The notes: generated from the sequence alone by a model not told the origin. A DNA stretch of 64,000 nt from Streptomyces xanthophaeus (GCF_000725805.1 NZ_KL647134.1:229469-293468), one strand, 5' to 3'. Shown: positions 26,000 to 35,304, numbered from the stretch's first letter. Translations and numbers: made by a program.

Positions 26000-28393
26000 A
26001 TGAGCGACCAGTCACCCCCACCGGGCTGGACCCCTCGCGACCCCGACGCACCCGAAGGGCAGCCGCCGTCACGGGAGCGTCCGCAGCCGGCCGGCCCGCC
26101 CGGCAAGAAGGGCCGCCGCAACCGCAAACGAACCGGCTGGCGCCGCATCTTCCCCACCTGGCGCATGGTCCTGGGCGCACTCCTCCTGCTCGCCGTCCTG
26201 ATCGGCGGCGGCCTCGTCGCCGGCTACCTGCTCGTCGACATCCCGCCCGCCAACGCCGCAGCCACGGCCCAGTCCAACGTCTACCTCTACTCCGACGGCA
26301 CGCCGCTCGCCCGCGACGGCGAGGTCAACCGCGTCAACGTGCCCCTCTCCCAGGTCCCGCGGACCGTCCAGGAAGCCGTACTGGCCGCCGAGGACCGGGA
26401 CTTCCACTCCGAGCGGGCCGTCGACCCCAAGGCGATGCTCCGCGCCGCCTGGAACACCGCCACGGGCAAGGGGACCCAGTCCGGCTCGACCATCACCCAG
26501 CAGTACGTCAAGAACTACTACCTGGGCCAGGAACAGACGATCAAACGCAAGGCCAAGGAGTTCTTCATCGCGATCAAACTCGGCCGCGAGAAGTCCAAGG
26601 ACTACATCCTCGAGGGATACCTGAACACCAGCTACTTCGGCCGCAACGCCTACGGCATCCAGGCCGCCGCACAGGCCTACTACGGCAAGGACGTGGGCAA
26701 GCTCACCACCGCCGAGGGCGCCTACCTCGCCACCCTCCTCAACTCCCCCAGCGCCTTCGACGTGATCTCCCACCCCCAGGCCCGCCCCCGCGCCCTCGCC
26801 CGCTGGAACTACGTACTCGACGGCATGGTCAAGAAGCAGTGGCTGACCCCCGCCGAACGCGCCGCCACCCGGTTCCCCGAACCCGGCAAGGTCCGCCCCG
26901 CCGCCGGACTCTCCGGGCAGCGCGGTTACCTCGTCGAAGCCGTCAAGGACTACATCTCCGGGCACAAGATCCTCGATGACAAGACCCTCGCCGAGGGCGG
27001 CTACCGCATCACCACCACCATCGACCGGCGCCGCCAGAACGACTTCGTCGAAGCCGTCGACGCCCAACTCCTCACCCAGCTCGACCCCCAGGCGCGCAAG
27101 GCCGACCGGCTGGTGCGGGCCGGCGGGGTCTCCATCGACCCCGCCACCGGCAAGGTCCTCGCCATGTACGGCGGCATCGACTACACCAAGCAGTACGTGA
27201 ACAACGCGACCCGCCACGACTACCAGGTCGCCTCCACCTTCAAACCGTTCGTCTTCGCCGCCGCCGTCGAGAACGGGTCACGCACCCAGGACGGCCGCCG
27301 GATCACCCCCAACACCCTCTACAACGGCGACAACAAGCGCCCCGTCGTCGGCGGCCGGATCCGCTACAGCCCCGAGAACGAGGGCCAGGTCTCCTACGGG
27401 AACATCACCGCCAACACCGCCACCGACCTCTCCGTCAACGCCGTGTACGCACAGATGGCCGTCGACGTCGGCACCGCCAAGGTCAAGGAGACGGCCGTCG
27501 CCCTCGGCATCCCCGAGGACACCCCCAACTTCGACGCCGGCCCCGCCATGGCCCTCGGCACCATGCAGGCCAGCGTCCTGGACATGACCCAGGCCTACGC
27601 GACCCTCGCCGACCACGGCCGCCGCACCCCCTACACCTTCCTGGAGAAGATCACCAAGGGCGACGACACGATCGGCCTGCCCGCCCGCGAACCCACCCAG
27701 GCCATCAGCCGCGAAGCCGCCGACACCACCACGTCCATGCTCGTCAGCGTCGTCGACAACGGCACCGGCACGGCCGCCCTCGCCGCCGGCCGGCCCGCCG
27801 CGGGCAAGACCGGCACCGGAGAGCTGGACCGTTCCGCCTGGTTCGCCGCCTACACCCCCGACCTGGTCACCGTCGTCGCCATGATGGGCCAGGACCCGGA
27901 CACCGGAACCCTCCAGTCCCTCTACGGGGCCCTGGGCGAGTCCCGTATCGGAGGCGGCGGCTACCCGGCCCGCATCTGGGCCGCGTACACGAAGGCGGCA
28001 CTGGAGGGCAACGACCCCCTCGACTTCGACCTGGAACTCCAGCCCGGCGCGGCCCAGCTCCCCCCACCGCCCCCGAGCGAGTCCGAAACCCCGCGCGAGA
28101 CCCCGGGAGAACGCCCGCCGACCCCGCCCGGACGCCCTACCCCGCCCGTGCGGCCCACCCCGCCCACCGGCGGACAGAACCAGGGCGGGCAGGACAACGG
28201 AGGCCAGAACCAAGGCGGGCAGGACAACGGCGGCCAGAACCAGGGAGGCCAGAACAACGGGGGCCAGACCCAGGGCGGCCAGGACAACGGCGGCGCCAGC
28301 CAGGGCAACCAGGGCGGCAACACCACCGGCACCCCGGGTACGGACGGCGGCGCCACCGAAGGGCTCCGCCCGCCGTCCGCGTTCCTGGAGTAA
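26000..28393 (+). CDS. Bifunctional class A penicillin-binding protein
   Basis: A 797-residue enzyme. A basic cytoplasmic tail precedes one membrane anchor (about residues 55-78). The transglycosylase domain has AAEDRDFHSE near residue 130 (catalytic Glu) and GSTITQQYVKN. The transpeptidase domain has the active Ser in STFKP (about 412), a later SVN (LSVNAVYAQM) and KTGTGE (about 603). It polymerises and crosslinks peptidoglycan outside the membrane. The C-terminal 100 residues are Pro-rich, then a GGQNQGGQDN repeat tail that is disordered. The ATG was chosen because it follows GAGGAG and starts the family's Pro-rich tail. Confidence 0.92.
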   Translation: MSDQSPPPGWTPRDPDAPEGQPPSRERPQPAGPPGKKGRRNRKRTGWRRIFPTWRMVLGALLLLAVLIGGGLVAGYLLVDIPPANAAATAQSNVYLYSDGTPLARDGEVNRVNVPLSQVPRTVQEAVLAAEDRDFHSERAVDPKAMLRAAWNTATGKGTQSGSTITQQYVKNYYLGQEQTIKRKAKEFFIAIKLGREKSKDYILEGYLNTSYFGRNAYGIQAAAQAYYGKDVGKLTTAEGAYLATLLNSPSAFDVISHPQARPRALARWNYVLDGMVKKQWLTPAERAATRFPEPGKVRPAAGLSGQRGYLVEAVKDYISGHKILDDKTLAEGGYRITTTIDRRRQNDFVEAVDAQLLTQLDPQARKADRLVRAGGVSIDPATGKVLAMYGGIDYTKQYVNNATRHDYQVASTFKPFVFAAAVENGSRTQDGRRITPNTLYNGDNKRPVVGGRIRYSPENEGQVSYGNITANTATDLSVNAVYAQMAVDVGTAKVKETAVALGIPEDTPNFDAGPAMALGTMQASVLDMTQAYATLADHGRRTPYTFLEKITKGDDTIGLPAREPTQAISREAADTTTSMLVSVVDNGTGTAALAAGRPAAGKTGTGELDRSAWFAAYTPDLVTVVAMMGQDPDTGTLQSLYGALGESRIGGGGYPARIWAAYTKAALEGNDPLDFDLELQPGAAQLPPPPPSESETPRETPGERPPTPPGRPTPPVRPTPPTGGQNQGGQDNGGQNQGGQDNGGQNQGGQNNGGQTQGGQDNGGASQGNQGGNTTGTPGTDGGATEGLRPPSAFLE
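28180..28300 (+). repeat. 30-bp tandem repeat encoding the GGQNQGGQDN tail of the penicillin-binding protein
   Basis: Units read as ggccagaaccagggcgggca with small changes, about four in a row. Each encodes ten residues in frame. Confidence 0.75.
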
Positions 28394-28416
28394 CCCGACG
28401 GCAGGCGGTGGGGCCG

Positions 28417-28737
28417 TCAGTGGCCGGAGGTCGCCTTCAGCCCCACCACGGCGACCAGCAGCAGACAGATGAAGAAGATCCGGGCGGCGGTGACGGGCTC
28501 ACCCAGCACCGCCATACCGAGCACGGCCGCACCGGCCGCGCCGATGCCCACCCACACCCCGTACGCCGTACCGATCGGCAGCGTCTTCGCCGCGTAGGAC
28601 AGCAGCACCATGCTCGCCACGATCCCGGCACCCGTGAACACACTGGGCCACAGACGGGTGAATCCCTCGGTGAACTTCATCCCGATCGACCAGCCGACTT
28701 CGAGCAGACCGGCGACGAGCAGCAGAACCCAGGCCAT
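28417..28737 (-). CDS. gdx: Small multidrug resistance-family guanidinium exporter (Gdx type)
   Basis: A 106-residue protein with four membrane segments. The essential Glu13 is in LLEVGW and MKFTEGFTRLWPS follows, as in SugE/Gdx proteins. Gdx proteins exchange guanidinium for protons. A guanidine-III riboswitch lies 34 bases upstream, which settles the substrate better than the protein sequence does. The ATG at 28737 has GGAGGTG upstream; a longer frame would run through the riboswitch. Confidence 0.9.
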   Translation of the reverse strand: MAWVLLLVAGLLEVGWSIGMKFTEGFTRLWPSVFTGAGIVASMVLLSYAAKTLPIGTAYGVWVGIGAAGAAVLGMAVLGEPVTAARIFFICLLLVAVVGLKATSGH

Positions 28738-28770
28738 GACAGGCACCTCCGGAACGAGAGCGGAACGGTT

Positions 28771-28815
28771 GCGTCGTCTTGTCATCAACCCGGTACGGCG
28801 CGTCTCGTCGGGGGT
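28771..28815 (-). ncRNA. Guanidine-III riboswitch (ykkC-III)
   Basis: Read on the minus strand the segment has the conserved blocks CGACGAG, CGCCGTACC and GACAAGACG in the order and spacing of the known class III guanidine aptamer. The first stem is preserved by pairing CCCG with CGGG; the pseudoknot-type second stem pairs GCGCCGT with ACGACGC with one mismatch. It lies directly upstream of the Gdx gene, ahead of its ribosome binding site, so translation control by guanidine is the likely mechanism. Confidence 0.85.
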
Positions 28816-28924
28816 TCCCCACCACCGTAGCAAAAGGCACGGAAAAGGGCCGGTGACCTCGGCCACCAGCCCTTCCACCCGCATCACATCAGAAACATCA
28901 GAAAGCTCAGAAAGCTCAGAGAGC

Positions 28925-29266
28925 TCAGAGGTACAGCCCGGTCGAGTCCTTCGACCCCTCCAGCCGCTCCGCGGCCACGGCGTGCAGGTCCCGCTCGCGC
29001 ATCAGCACGTACGTCGCACCCCGCACCTCCACCTCGGCCCGGTCCTCCGGGTCGTACAGCACCCGGTCACCCGGCTCGACCGACCGGACGTTCTGCCCGA
29101 CCGCGACCACCTCCGCCCAGGCCAGCCGCTTGCCCACCGCAGCCGTCGCCGGGATCAGGATGCCGCCGCCCGAGCGCCGCTCGCCCTCCGGCGAATCGGA
29201 CTTCACGAGCACGCGGTCGTGCAGCATGCGGATGGGCAGTTTGTCGTGGGTGGTGTTCTCGCTCAC
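28925..29266 (-). CDS. GroES-like co-chaperonin family protein
   Basis: A 113-residue protein with the GroES fold: MLHDRVLVKSDSPEGERRSG, GGILIPATA, VVAVGQN and EPGDRVLYDP. It is longer at the C-terminus than standard GroES (RDLHAVAAERLEGSKDSTGL), and no groEL is adjacent. It may be an accessory GroES-like protein. The GTG at 29266 is the start. The short downstream sequence carries AGAAAGCTC-type direct repeats. Confidence 0.85.
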   Translation of the reverse strand: MSENTTHDKLPIRMLHDRVLVKSDSPEGERRSGGGILIPATAAVGKRLAWAEVVAVGQNVRSVEPGDRVLYDPEDRAEVEVRGATYVLMRERDLHAVAAERLEGSKDSTGLYL

Positions 29267-29312
29267 GCCCCGAACCTACCCGCACCCACCCGCCCCGCAC
29301 GCCCCAGGGTCG

Positions 29313-29630
29313 TCACCGCTTGCGGCGCGCCGACACCACCAGCAGACCGATCACACCGGCCGCGAACAGCACGACCGGCACGATCCGCTCCAAGCGCGGC
29401 GCCCCGTCCTCGTGCTGCAGGCCGTCCCGCACGTCCGTCACGAGACGGTTCACCGCGACGACGGCACGCCCGGCGGTCTGGTCGACCGTCGAAGCGGCCC
29501 TGGCCTTCGCGTCCCCGATGATCGTCTTCGGGTGCACGCGGACGCCGATCTCGTCGAGCGTCTCGGCGAGCTGCTCGCGGCGGCGGACGATGTCCGCCTC
29601 GATCTGTGCGGGGGTCCTGGCTTCCGGCAC
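29313..29630 (-). CDS. DUF3618 membrane-anchored protein
   Basis: A 105-residue protein. The N-terminal motif RTPAQIEADIVRRREQLAET and DEIGVRVHPKTIIGDAKARA is characteristic of DUF3618. A C-terminal membrane segment (VPVVLFAAGVIGLLVVSA) ends in a basic tail. It is divergent from bcp. The function is unknown; similar proteins appear with envelope-homeostasis genes. Confidence 0.85.
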   Translation of the reverse strand: MPEARTPAQIEADIVRRREQLAETLDEIGVRVHPKTIIGDAKARAASTVDQTAGRAVVAVNRLVTDVRDGLQHEDGAPRLERIVPVVLFAAGVIGLLVVSARRKR

Positions 29631-29733
29631 CGCGCTGCCTCCGTCGTCGTGGTCTGTGGGGCGTAGTGCCCCATGAACAGGCTGTCAGCTTAGTCTCGTG
29701 GGATAACGATGCCCTCCCGAGGAGACTGTTGAG

Positions 29734-30201
29734 ATGAGCGAGCGACTTCAGCCGGGCGACACGGCCCCCGCCTTCACCCTGCCCGACGCGGACGGCAACG
29801 AGGTCTCGCTTGCCGCGCACAAGGGCCGCAAGGTGATCGTCTACTTCTACCCGGCCGCGCTGACCCCGGGCTGCACCAAGCAGGCCTGCGACTTCACGGA
29901 CAACCTGGACGCGCTGGCCACGGCCGGATACGACGTCATCGGCATCTCCCCGGACAAGCCGGAGAAGCTCGCGAAGTTCCGCGAGAAGGAGCACCTCAAG
30001 GTCACCCTGGTCGGCGACCCGGACAAGGAGACGCTGACGGCGTACGGCGCGTACGGCGAGAAGAAGCTCTACGGCAAGACGGTGACCGGGGTCATCCGCT
30101 CCACGGTGGTCGTGGACGAGGAGGGCAAGGTCGAGCACGCCTTCTACAACGTCAAGGCGACCGGCCACGTAGCGAAGATCATCAAGGACCTGGGCATCTG
30201 A
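29734..30201 (+). CDS. bcp: Thioredoxin-dependent thiol peroxidase, Bcp/PrxQ family
   Basis: A 155-residue peroxiredoxin. The peroxidatic Cys is in LTPGCTKQAC, with the resolving Cys five residues later, as in the PrxQ type. It reduces hydroperoxides using thioredoxin in the cytoplasm. The ATG at 29734 follows GAGGAG. It is followed by a strong hairpin terminator. Confidence 0.92.
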   Translation: MSERLQPGDTAPAFTLPDADGNEVSLAAHKGRKVIVYFYPAALTPGCTKQACDFTDNLDALATAGYDVIGISPDKPEKLAKFREKEHLKVTLVGDPDKETLTAYGAYGEKKLYGKTVTGVIRSTVVVDEEGKVEHAFYNVKATGHVAKIIKDLGI

Positions 30202-30216
30202 CCCACCCGTCCCGCC

Positions 30217-30252
30217 GGAGCGGCCCGCACCCCACCGGGTGCGGGCCGCTCC
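30217..30252 (+). terminator. Hairpin terminator after bcp
   Basis: A perfect 16-bp stem (ggagcggcccgcaccc with its complement) closes a four-base loop, 15 bases after the bcp stop. Confidence 0.88.
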
Positions 30253-30351
30253 GCTTATCGGACGGAACCGGGCGTGACCATCCGACTATCGGCCCGTTAC
30301 TCCGTACGAGGGCCGCACGCGCGGCCGGACAGAGCACGGAGAGGGCACGCC

Positions 30352-31362
30352 GTGGGAGAACCGCACGACCGCGACACCCTGACCGCCGCGGTCGCGGCAT
30401 CGAGGGGCTGGGCCGACCTGATGCGGCGCCTTGGCTTCAAGGAGAGCGGAGGGCGACGCCGCATGCTGCAGGAGAAGGTCACCGCCTACGGAATCGACAC
30501 CAGCCACTTCGCGAAACGCAGCCCGTGGCGCAAGTACCCCGATGCGGCCATTGCCGCCGCGGCGGCGACGTCCACCACCCTGCGCGAGGTTGCGGTGAAG
30601 CTCGGCGCACCCCCCGCCACGGGCACCCTGTCGCACATCGTCCGCCGCATAGCCGCCGCCGGTGTGGACATCAGCCATTTCCACGGCATGCAGCGGGTTG
30701 CCATCGAGCTCCCGTTCACCAGGGAGGAGCTTGCGGGAGCAGCATCGTCCGCGGACAGCGTGCGCGGCACAGCTCGCGCCCTCGGGGTGCCGGACGACAG
30801 TCGCTCCCGTGCCGCCCTCGGGAGAATGCTCAAGACGCACGGCATAGACACCACCCATTTCCGCAACGCACGGATCAGCATCCCCGAGGACGCGCTGCGC
30901 GCGGCAGTTCCGGCGGCGCTGAGCTACGCGGACCTCATGCGCGCCCTCGGCCTGGACGTCAACGACGTGAACCACCGGCGCGTTCGACGCATGGTCGCCC
31001 GACTCGGACTCGACGTCAGTCACTTCAGGCGGCGGCCTTGGGCAACCAAACAGGCGACACCCCCGCGAAAGGACCTTGCGGACACCGTCCTGACCATGCT
31101 TCCCGAGGGGGCGTCACGCGTCCATCGCCCCCGCCTGCACCGGGCACTACAGGTGATCGGCGTTCCCTACGCCTGCGAGGGCTGCGGCAACACCGGCGAG
31201 TGGCTCGGGCGGCCGATCACCCTCCAGATCGATCACATCAACGGGGACTGGCGCGACAACAACCGCGAGAACCTCCGATACCTGTGCCCCAACTGCCACT
31301 CACTGACCGACACGTGGTGCCGAAACCGTCGCGCCAAGGCCGGGGCCCTGCCCGTAGACTGA
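30352..31362 (+). CDS. HNH endonuclease with four tandem helix-turn-helix-type repeats
   Basis: A 336-residue protein. Four units of about 46 residues each end in a near-identical motif: GIDTSHF, GVDISHF, GIDTTHF and GLDVSHF. Each unit contains LMRRLG, EVAVKLG, GTARALG or LMRALG as the second helix of a helix-turn-helix. A partial fifth unit leads into a C-terminal HNH nuclease: CEGCGN, LQIDHINGDWRDNNREN and LCPNCHS, giving a zinc site of four Cys and the catalytic His. The GTG at 30352 follows GGAGAGGG. It ends 43 bases before tRNA-Leu. It resembles homing or phage-associated HNH enzymes; biological target unknown. Confidence 0.85.
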   Translation: MGEPHDRDTLTAAVAASRGWADLMRRLGFKESGGRRRMLQEKVTAYGIDTSHFAKRSPWRKYPDAAIAAAAATSTTLREVAVKLGAPPATGTLSHIVRRIAAAGVDISHFHGMQRVAIELPFTREELAGAASSADSVRGTARALGVPDDSRSRAALGRMLKTHGIDTTHFRNARISIPEDALRAAVPAALSYADLMRALGLDVNDVNHRRVRRMVARLGLDVSHFRRRPWATKQATPPRKDLADTVLTMLPEGASRVHRPRLHRALQVIGVPYACEGCGNTGEWLGRPITLQIDHINGDWRDNNRENLRYLCPNCHSLTDTWCRNRRAKAGALPVD

Positions 31363-31405
31363 GTGCAGCCCAGACGGACTAGATGTCCGAATTGGTTAAT
31401 ATATC

Positions 31406-31489
31406 GCGGTTGTGGTGGAATTGGCAGTCACGCTTGGTTTAGGTCCAAGTGGGGTAAAACCCGTGGGGGTTCGAGTCCCCCCAACCGCA
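31406..31489 (+). tRNA. tRNA-Leu (anticodon TAG)
   Basis: The acceptor arm pairs gcggttg with caaccgc. The anticodon stem cttgg/ccaag encloses tttaggt, giving anticodon TAG. A long variable arm, typical of class II tRNAs, and a T-arm (ggggg-ttcgagt-ccccc) follow. CCA is not encoded. The upstream 25 bases are AT-rich for this genome (ttggttaatata). Confidence 0.93.
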
Positions 31490-31496
31490 CATCCAC

Positions 31497-31537
31497 GCCG
31501 AAGGCCCCGTACGCACCACGCGTACGGGGCCTTCGGC
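31497..31537. terminator. Bidirectional hairpin between tRNA-Leu and rdgB
   Basis: An 18-bp perfect stem (gccgaaggccccgtacgc with its complement) closes a five-base loop and serves the tRNA and the convergent rdgB gene. Confidence 0.88.
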
Positions 31538-31551
31538 GTCCCGTGCCCGGC

Positions 31552-32166
31552 TCAGCCCAGGAGTTCGCGGACCACCGGGACCAGGGCTCGGAAGGCCTGG
31601 CCGCGGTGGGAGATGGCGTTCTTTTCCGCCGGGGTGAGTTCCGCGCAGGTGCGCGTCTCCCCGAGGGGTTCGAGGATCGGGTCGTAGCCGAAGCCGCCCG
31701 TGCCCGCGGGGGCGGGGCGCAGGGTGCCCAGGAGGCGGCCCTCGACCACGCGCTCGGTGCCGTCGGGCAGGGCCAGGGCGGCGGCGCAGAAGAAGTGGGC
31801 GCCGCGGTGCCCGGGGGCGATGTCCCCCAGCTGGGCCAGCAGGAGGCGCAGGTTGGCCTCGTCGTCGCCGTGGGCGCCCGCCCAGCGGGCCGAGAAGATG
31901 CCGGGGGCGCCGCCGAGGACGTCCACGCACAGGCCGGAGTCGTCGGCGACGGCGGGCAGGCCGGTGGCCTGGGCCAGGGCGTGGGCCTTGAGGAGGGCGT
32001 TCTCGGCGAAGGTGACGCCGGTTTCCTTGACGTCGGGGATCTCCGGGTACGCGTCCGCGCCGACCAGCTCGTGGGGCAGGCCGGCGTCGGACAGGATGGC
32101 GTGGAGTTCGGCGACCTTGCCCGCGTTGCGGGTGGCCAGGATCAGGCGGCTGGGCGTGGAGGTCAT
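31552..32166 (-). CDS. rdgB: RdgB/HAM1 non-canonical purine NTP pyrophosphatase
   Basis: A 204-residue enzyme that removes dITP, XTP and similar nucleotides from the pool. The N-terminal substrate motif is LILATRNAGKVAELH; VADDSGLCVDVLGGAPG and the C-terminal SHRGQAF are the family's conserved blocks. The position beside rph is standard in actinobacteria. The ATG at 32166 is the only plausible start. Confidence 0.94.
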   Translation of the reverse strand: MTSTPSRLILATRNAGKVAELHAILSDAGLPHELVGADAYPEIPDVKETGVTFAENALLKAHALAQATGLPAVADDSGLCVDVLGGAPGIFSARWAGAHGDDEANLRLLLAQLGDIAPGHRGAHFFCAAALALPDGTERVVEGRLLGTLRPAPAGTGGFGYDPILEPLGETRTCAELTPAEKNAISHRGQAFRALVPVVRELLG

Positions 32167-32217
32167 GGCTCCATTATTTCCGGCCGGCGGGCCCGGCCCC
32201 GCGAGCGGGCCAGCGGG

Positions 32218-32613
32218 TCAGCCCGGGGTGCAGACCTTGGAGATCTCGCTCGCCGCGTCGGCGACGGGCTGGATGTCCGGGGTGGCGTCGCCCTTCTCGA
32301 TGGAGGTGCGGACGTTCTGGACGGCGGTGTTCATCGAGTCGATGGCCTTGCCCAGGTCGGTGTTGTCCGTCTGGTCGCCGATCTTCTTGAGGTTCGCCTC
32401 GATCTGGTTGAGCGCGTTCTGGGCGTCCTGCGGGCTGTTGCCTGCCTGGGAGACGGCCTGCTGGAGGTCGTTCGCGCCGTCCGTGATGGCCACGGCGGTG
32501 TTGGCGCAGTCCATGGCCGTGGAGATGGCGTCGCAGGAGGTGAGGGCCGGTATGGCCAGGGCTGCGGCGAGGGCGACGGCGGCGATGCGGTGCTTCGGCT
32601 TGACGGACTTCAT
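32218..32613 (-). CDS. Small secreted lipoprotein of unknown function
   Basis: A 131-residue protein. A basic N-terminus, a hydrophobic segment (AAVALAAALAIPA) and the lipobox LTSC show export and lipidation. The mature part is predicted mainly helical and contains two further Cys (MDCANTAVA and SKVCTPG), which may form a disulphide. No named family was recognised. The ATG at 32613 has GGGGGA upstream. Confidence 0.8.
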   Translation of the reverse strand: MKSVKPKHRIAAVALAAALAIPALTSCDAISTAMDCANTAVAITDGANDLQQAVSQAGNSPQDAQNALNQIEANLKKIGDQTDNTDLGKAIDSMNTAVQNVRTSIEKGDATPDIQPVADAASEISKVCTPG

Positions 32614-32716
32614 GTCGGAATCCCCCACAGAACTCGGATGCGTGGACGGGCGCACGGCTTTGACACCGTGCGCCCGTACCCGGAAGGACGCGTATCCGCG
32701 CGTCGCGGTTGCCGTT

Positions 32717-33442
<726 letters not shown>

Positions 33443-33538
33443 GGTGGTGAGCCTAGTCGGTGCGGGGTACGCGCAGACCCCGTCCGGGTGGTCCGGGACG
33501 GGGTCTGGGGTGGTGCGGGTCCGGCTAGGGAGCCTGGA

Positions 33539-33772
33539 TCACATCATGTCTTCGATGTCGGCGGCGATCGGGTCGGCGTCGGTGCCGATGACGACCTGGA
33601 TCGCGGTGCCCATCTTGACGACGCCGTGGGCGCCGGCGGCCTTGAGGGCGGCTTCGTCCACGAGGTCGGGGTTGATGACCTCGGTGCGCAGGCGGGTGAT
33701 GCAGCCTTCGACCTCTTCGATGTTCTCGATACCGCCGAGCCCGGCGACGATCTTCTCAGCCTTGGTGGCCAT
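33539..33772 (-). CDS. PTS EIIB protein, glucose/N-acetylglucosamine family
   Basis: A 77-residue single-domain EIIB. The phosphorylated Cys is in EGCITRLR, the family's key motif, and GVVKMGTAIQVVIG follows. It would pass phosphate from EIIA to sugar bound at EIIC. Two EIIC genes lie divergently next to it, a layout I recall for the nagF-nagE locus of S. coelicolor. A dre-type site lies 164 bases upstream. The lone EIIB and the two EIICs indicate a GlcNAc transport system with EIIA encoded elsewhere. Confidence 0.87.
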   Translation of the reverse strand: MATKAEKIVAGLGGIENIEEVEGCITRLRTEVINPDLVDEAALKAAGAHGVVKMGTAIQVVIGTDADPIAADIEDMM

Positions 33773-33935
33773 GTGTTTCTCCCTGGTGTTACGAAGAACG
33801 AGTCTCGGCGGCCGGTGCGTGCGGGGTGTTGTCGTACGCGGTCCGCGTTGTCACGGTAACGCACGGTTGGCCCAGCTACGCGAGCGCGTGACCGGTATCT
33901 ACCGAATGATGACGATCAGCAGCAACCTGCCCACA

Positions 33936-33951
33936 ACTGGTCTACACCAGT
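33936..33951. promoter_or_regulatory. dre operator (DasR site) between EIIB and EIIC genes
   Basis: The 16-mer actggtctacaccagt matches the DasR responsive element with a palindromic ACTGGT/ACCAGT frame and one central change. It lies in the divergent promoter region. Confidence 0.8.
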
Positions 33952-34002
33952 GTGCCGCACGCGTTGCCACTGCCAAAAACGGGCCGGTCAGGGAGGACGC
34001 CG

Positions 34003-35304
34003 ATGAGCGCGAGCAGCGCCGCAGCAGCGCCACAGCCGAAGTGGTGGAACGGTTTGTTCCAAGGGCTGCAGAAGATGGGGCGCAGTCTCCAGCTGCCCAT
34101 CGCCGTCCTTCCCGCGGCGGGCATCCTGAACCGGCTGGGCCAGGCCGATGTGTTCGGCAAGGACGGTCTGGGCTGGACGGACGTCGCCAAGGTGATGGCG
34201 TCCGCGGGCGGGGCCCTGCTGAACGCCGATCTCGGTCTGCCGCTCCTGTTCTGCGTCGGCGTCGCGATCGGCATGGCGAAGAAGGCGGACGGGTCGACGG
34301 CACTGGCGGCGGTGGTCGGCTTCCTGGTCTACCGGAGCGTGCTGCGGGCGTTCCCGACGGCGTGCCCCGAGGGGACCACGGACATCGGGGGCGGCTGCCT
34401 GGGGCCCGACAACACCTTCGCCGAGTACACGTTCCAGAATCCGGGGGTGTTCGGCGGCATCGTGATGGGCCTGCTGGCCGCGTGGTTCTGGCAGCGCTAC
34501 CACCGGGTGAAGCTGGTCGACTGGCTGGGCTTCTTCAACGGCCGGCGCCTGGTGCCGATCATCATGACCTTCGTGGCGATCGCGTTCGCGGTGCTCTGCC
34601 TGTGGATCTGGCCGCCGATCGGTGATGCGCTGGAGAGCTTCTCCGACTGGCTGGTGGGTCTGGGTTCGTGGGGTGCCGGCATCTTCGGCGTCGCGAACCG
34701 GGCGCTGCTGGTGATCGGTCTTCACCAGTTCCTGAACGTGCCGGTGTGGTTCCAGTTCGGGAGCTTCACCAATGCGGACGGGCAGGTCGTGCACGGTGAC
34801 ATCCCGATGTTCCTGGCGGGCGACCCGAACGCGGGGCAGTTCCTCTCCGGCTTCTTCCCGATCATGATGTTCGCGCTTCCGGCGGCGGCCCTGGCCATCA
34901 CGCACTGCGCGAAGCCGCTGCGCCGCAAGGAGGTGGGCGGTCTGATGCTGTCGGTCGGCCTGACCTCGTTCGTCACGGGCATCACGGAGCCGCTGGAGTA
35001 CTCGTTCCTCTTCGTGGCGCCGGCGCTGTACGTGGTGCACGCGGTGCTGACGGGTGTGTCGATGGCGGTGACGTGGGCCCTGGGCGTGCACGACGGGTTC
35101 AGCTTCTCGGCGGGTCTGATCGACTACGTCATCAACTGGAGCCTGGCGACCAAGCCCTGGATGATCATTCCGATCGGCCTGGCCTTCGCCGTCGTGTACT
35201 ACGCGGTGTTCCGCTTCGCCATCACGAAGTTCGACATCCCCACGCCCGGCCGCGAGTCGGACGAGGAGATCGAGGAGATGCAGAAGGACAACACCAGGGC
35301 GTAG
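34003..35304 (+). CDS. PTS EIIC permease, GlcNAc/glucose family (first copy)
   Basis: A 433-residue membrane protein. Family motifs: SLQLPIAVLPAAGILNRLGQ at the N-terminus, GIFGVANRALLVIGLHQFLN, GFFPIMMFALPAAALAI and FVTGITEPLEYSF with the substrate-site Glu. It transports and phosphorylates an amino sugar or glucose with EIIB at 33539-33772. The ATG at 34003 follows GGGAGG. It lies in tandem with a second EIIC, separated by a terminator and three dre sites, so the two are separate transcripts. Confidence 0.89.
   Translation: MSASSAAAAPQPKWWNGLFQGLQKMGRSLQLPIAVLPAAGILNRLGQADVFGKDGLGWTDVAKVMASAGGALLNADLGLPLLFCVGVAIGMAKKADGSTALAAVVGFLVYRSVLRAFPTACPEGTTDIGGGCLGPDNTFAEYTFQNPGVFGGIVMGLLAAWFWQRYHRVKLVDWLGFFNGRRLVPIIMTFVAIAFAVLCLWIWPPIGDALESFSDWLVGLGSWGAGIFGVANRALLVIGLHQFLNVPVWFQFGSFTNADGQVVHGDIPMFLAGDPNAGQFLSGFFPIMMFALPAAALAITHCAKPLRRKEVGGLMLSVGLTSFVTGITEPLEYSFLFVAPALYVVHAVLTGVSMAVTWALGVHDGFSFSAGLIDYVINWSLATKPWMIIPIGLAFAVVYYAVFRFAITKFDIPTPGRESDEEIEEMQKDNTRA

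Noticed and set aside
28441..28740. Generic quaternary-ammonium (Qac) multidrug pump
   Set aside because: The guanidine-III riboswitch and the Gdx-type motifs point to guanidinium export.
30352..31489. Integrated element (ICE or prophage) at tRNA-Leu
   Set aside because: No integrase, excisionase or duplicated tRNA 3' end was seen; only the HNH gene lies upstream, and rdgB and rph follow as in normal chromosomes.
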